Shown here: one piece after another, positions 28,603 to 29,807 of the stretch
How positions within the stretch are numbered: position 1 is the first letter of the stretch
How the letters are laid out: every line of letters starts with the position of its first letter
Origin: Chara braunii
Lineage: Eukaryota; Streptophyta; Charophyceae; Charales; Characeae
Direction: 5' to 3'
DNA length: 29,807 nt
Assembly (NCBI GenBank): GCA_003427395.1
Contig: BFEA01000078.1
Location: forward strand, 2,592,128-2,621,934
Translations under genes and position numbers: made by a program
Notes under the pieces: model-generated
What the model saw: only the letters and a program-made list of their open reading frames with translations
What the model was told of the DNA's origin: nothing
Database searches by the model: none

Positions 28603-29807
28603 CTAAATTCCTCTCTTCTTATCCCTCTGCTTGGCTCGCCGGTCCTCCTCCTGGCGGAGCTTCTCATCCTCTTCGTCGTCGCCCTCCTCTCCTTTTTCTT
28701 GAACCTCCACCACTTCCTTCCTCCGCTCAGGCTCCGGCTCCCCCTGAGGAGGGGCTTGGCTAGGCGCCCGATTAGGTCTCCGGCTTGTAGTAGCCTTACT
28801 CTGGCTCCTAGTCTTCGTGGCCTGCGCCACCCTCCCATGCGACGTAGGGGGTCTATAGACCATCCCTGATCCGGCCGTCGCCACTCCCAGATATCCTTGC
28901 AGCTCTAACGACGACTCCGGGTCTGACCCATAGAGGATTACCTCGGGGAGGCTCGCTTCCCATTCCCGAGGCTCCTCACACATCACCCTCAACCGTTCCT
29001 GGTATCTGCCCACCTTCGCAAGCAGGTCCTCCATCCTTTCCAGGATGGTCGAGGCTGACTCTCTTGCCACCTCTAACCCTTCGTCGTCTGACTCAACGAC
29101 TATTGGCTCCTCCTTTATAGTCCACGCCTTCAGTCGTTGAGTCACTTCCTCATTTTCATCCACGATCTCTTCGACCCTCACGCCCGGATCCTCCCTTTCT
29201 TGCCATATTCTGAACATTGTCGGGGCGGCTGGCGGCCCTGCCGCTGCTCGCCTGAGGGCCTCCTGCCTGATTCCTCCCGGGGTCTTGGGGTCTTGGGGTC
29301 GATGTGCTTCCCCCACCTATCGTATATGTCCCCATCCATACAAGAGGAGGTCAGTCCTGCCAGCTCTTCGTCCCGCCGCTGTTGGCAGAACCGTATGGTG
29401 TGGCCCACCTCGCCACAATGCCAACAAGTTTCATTTCGCCAATCGAAGCGGGGCCTCCCGTACCCTTGGCCCCCCTCCTGGCTGCCTTGGCCACCTTGGC
29501 TCTGACCCCCCTGACCATTCCACCCTCCCCCACGGCCTCCACCACTTCCTCCTCGCCCCCGGCCACCCCCTCCTCGACCCCCTTGGCCCCGGCCCCCATT
29601 GCCTTGCCCGCCTTGTCCTTGGCTCCCTCCCCCGGCCACACTAGCTTGCGAGGCCTGTTGGGAGGGCGGCGGTTGGGCCTGAAGCTGGCCTTGAGTCGCT
29701 GGGCAGCTCAGNGGGCCCATACTTGCCGATGGGCCCGAATAGGGGACCATGTGTCCCGTGTGGACTTGACTCCCTACTCATGAGACACAGTGGTTGGAAC
29801 TGGGCCA
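28603..29807 (-). pseudogene. Gag of the gypsy element (partial, runs off the right edge)
   Basis: The visible C-terminal part of Gag holds a Gln/Pro-rich segment, then a long RGG-like Gly/Arg/Gln repeat region (about 29630-29460). A CCHC zinc knuckle, CWHCGEVGHTIRFC (C-x2-C-x4-H-x4-C, near 29390-29432), binds the element RNA. The reading frame then shifts at an exact 8-bp tandem duplication (GGTCTTGG twice on the plus strand, 29281-29296). Beyond it the second frame continues with EALRRAAAGPP, MFRIWQEREDPGVRVEEIV, an acidic helix (ILERMEDLLAKVGRYQERL) and a basic/acidic tail ending at TAG 28605. The start and the capsid-like part lie outside the window. One undetermined base (N, 29712) lies inside the frame. 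Confidence 0.8.
29712..29712. other. Undetermined base (N)
   Basis: This is the only ambiguous base in the window. It lies in the gag frame close to the right edge, so the amino acid there is unknown. It may mark a gap-filling or consensus problem in a repeated element. Confidence 0.95.

Larger units (their letters stand above)
21341..29807 (-). mobile_element. Ty3/gypsy-type LTR retrotransposon, defective, 5' part off the right edge
   Basis: Gene order on the minus strand is gag (CCHC), protease, RT, RNase H, integrase; RT before integrase marks the Ty3/gypsy (Metaviridae-like) group and excludes copia. A second gag-like ORF follows integrase. The element is dead: I count about seven frameshifts in gag-pol and 13 in-frame stops overall, ten of them TAG. 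No chromodomain is visible after the integrase GPY motif. The 5' LTR, primer-binding site and start of gag lie beyond 29807. The 3' LTR was not identified. Confidence 0.85.

Noticed and set aside
28272-29783. Several plus-strand frames of 96-163 codons, Pro/Leu/Ser-rich
   Set aside because: They are antisense to gag and protease, whose CCHC and DTGA motifs on the minus strand identify the real coding strand.

Overview
The window looks like a repeat-rich stretch of a nuclear genome from a plant-lineage eukaryote. There are no operons and no dense gene packing. Nearly everything recognisable is transposon-derived and broken, with long non-coding stretches between. The gag and pol families, and a Myb/SANT (trihelix-like) gene of the type WxxxETLALL...EEDAM, remind me of sequences from the streptophyte alga Chara. 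That is recollection plus inference, not something the sequence proves.

Layout. Positions 1-2.2 kb are non-coding sequence plus two open frames in opposite orientation (874-1653 + and 1773-2180 -). They share an unrecognised protein module in which the codons differ mostly at third positions. Positions 4.2-6.3 kb (-) hold a badly decayed retrotransposon gag. Positions 6.3-9.8 kb hold no gene I can support. Positions 9.9-11.8 kb (+) hold a decayed Myb/SANT-like gene. It is interrupted by an obvious assembly artefact: two back-to-back Tn5/Nextera mosaic ends at 10359-10396, flanked by an identical 182-bp duplication. Positions 11.9-12.6 kb (+) hold a coiled-coil-like reading frame with a partial internal duplication.

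Positions 12.8-19.3 kb are non-coding and unusually rich in perfect or GU-compatible hairpins. Inside this block are a ~122-bp tandem repeat (about 14.20-14.79 kb) and, directly after it, an array of seven hairpins (14.865-15.423 kb). Each of the seven has a 19-nt loop carrying AACTTATA followed by a variant of GAGCG. The stems differ in sequence from copy to copy but mostly stay complementary. Two related, smaller hairpins are mixed in. The block also contains a tRNA-like sequence with perfect acceptor and D stems (19421-19501, -) and a possible SINE end (box B plus A-rich tail, about 18.59-18.66 kb).

Positions 21.3-29.8 kb (-) hold a Ty3/gypsy-type LTR retrotransposon. Reading leftwards from the right edge it has gag with an RGG-rich region and a CCHC knuckle, an aspartic protease (DTGA), a reverse transcriptase (YIDD), RNase H, and an integrase with HHCC, DDE (D-x35-E) and GPY motifs. 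A second gag-like frame of about 930 codons, with its own CCHC knuckle, follows immediately. The pol part has about seven frameshifts and several stops. The second gag-like frame has seven internal stops and no frameshift. Most stops in the element are TAG. The 5' LTR lies beyond the right edge, and no LTR could be proven inside the window.

The most interesting observations are the hairpin array with compensatory stem changes, the gag-like ORF behind integrase with a possible 141-nt intron, the inverted pair of frames sharing an unknown conserved module, and the Tn5 artefact, which anyone using this assembly needs to know about.
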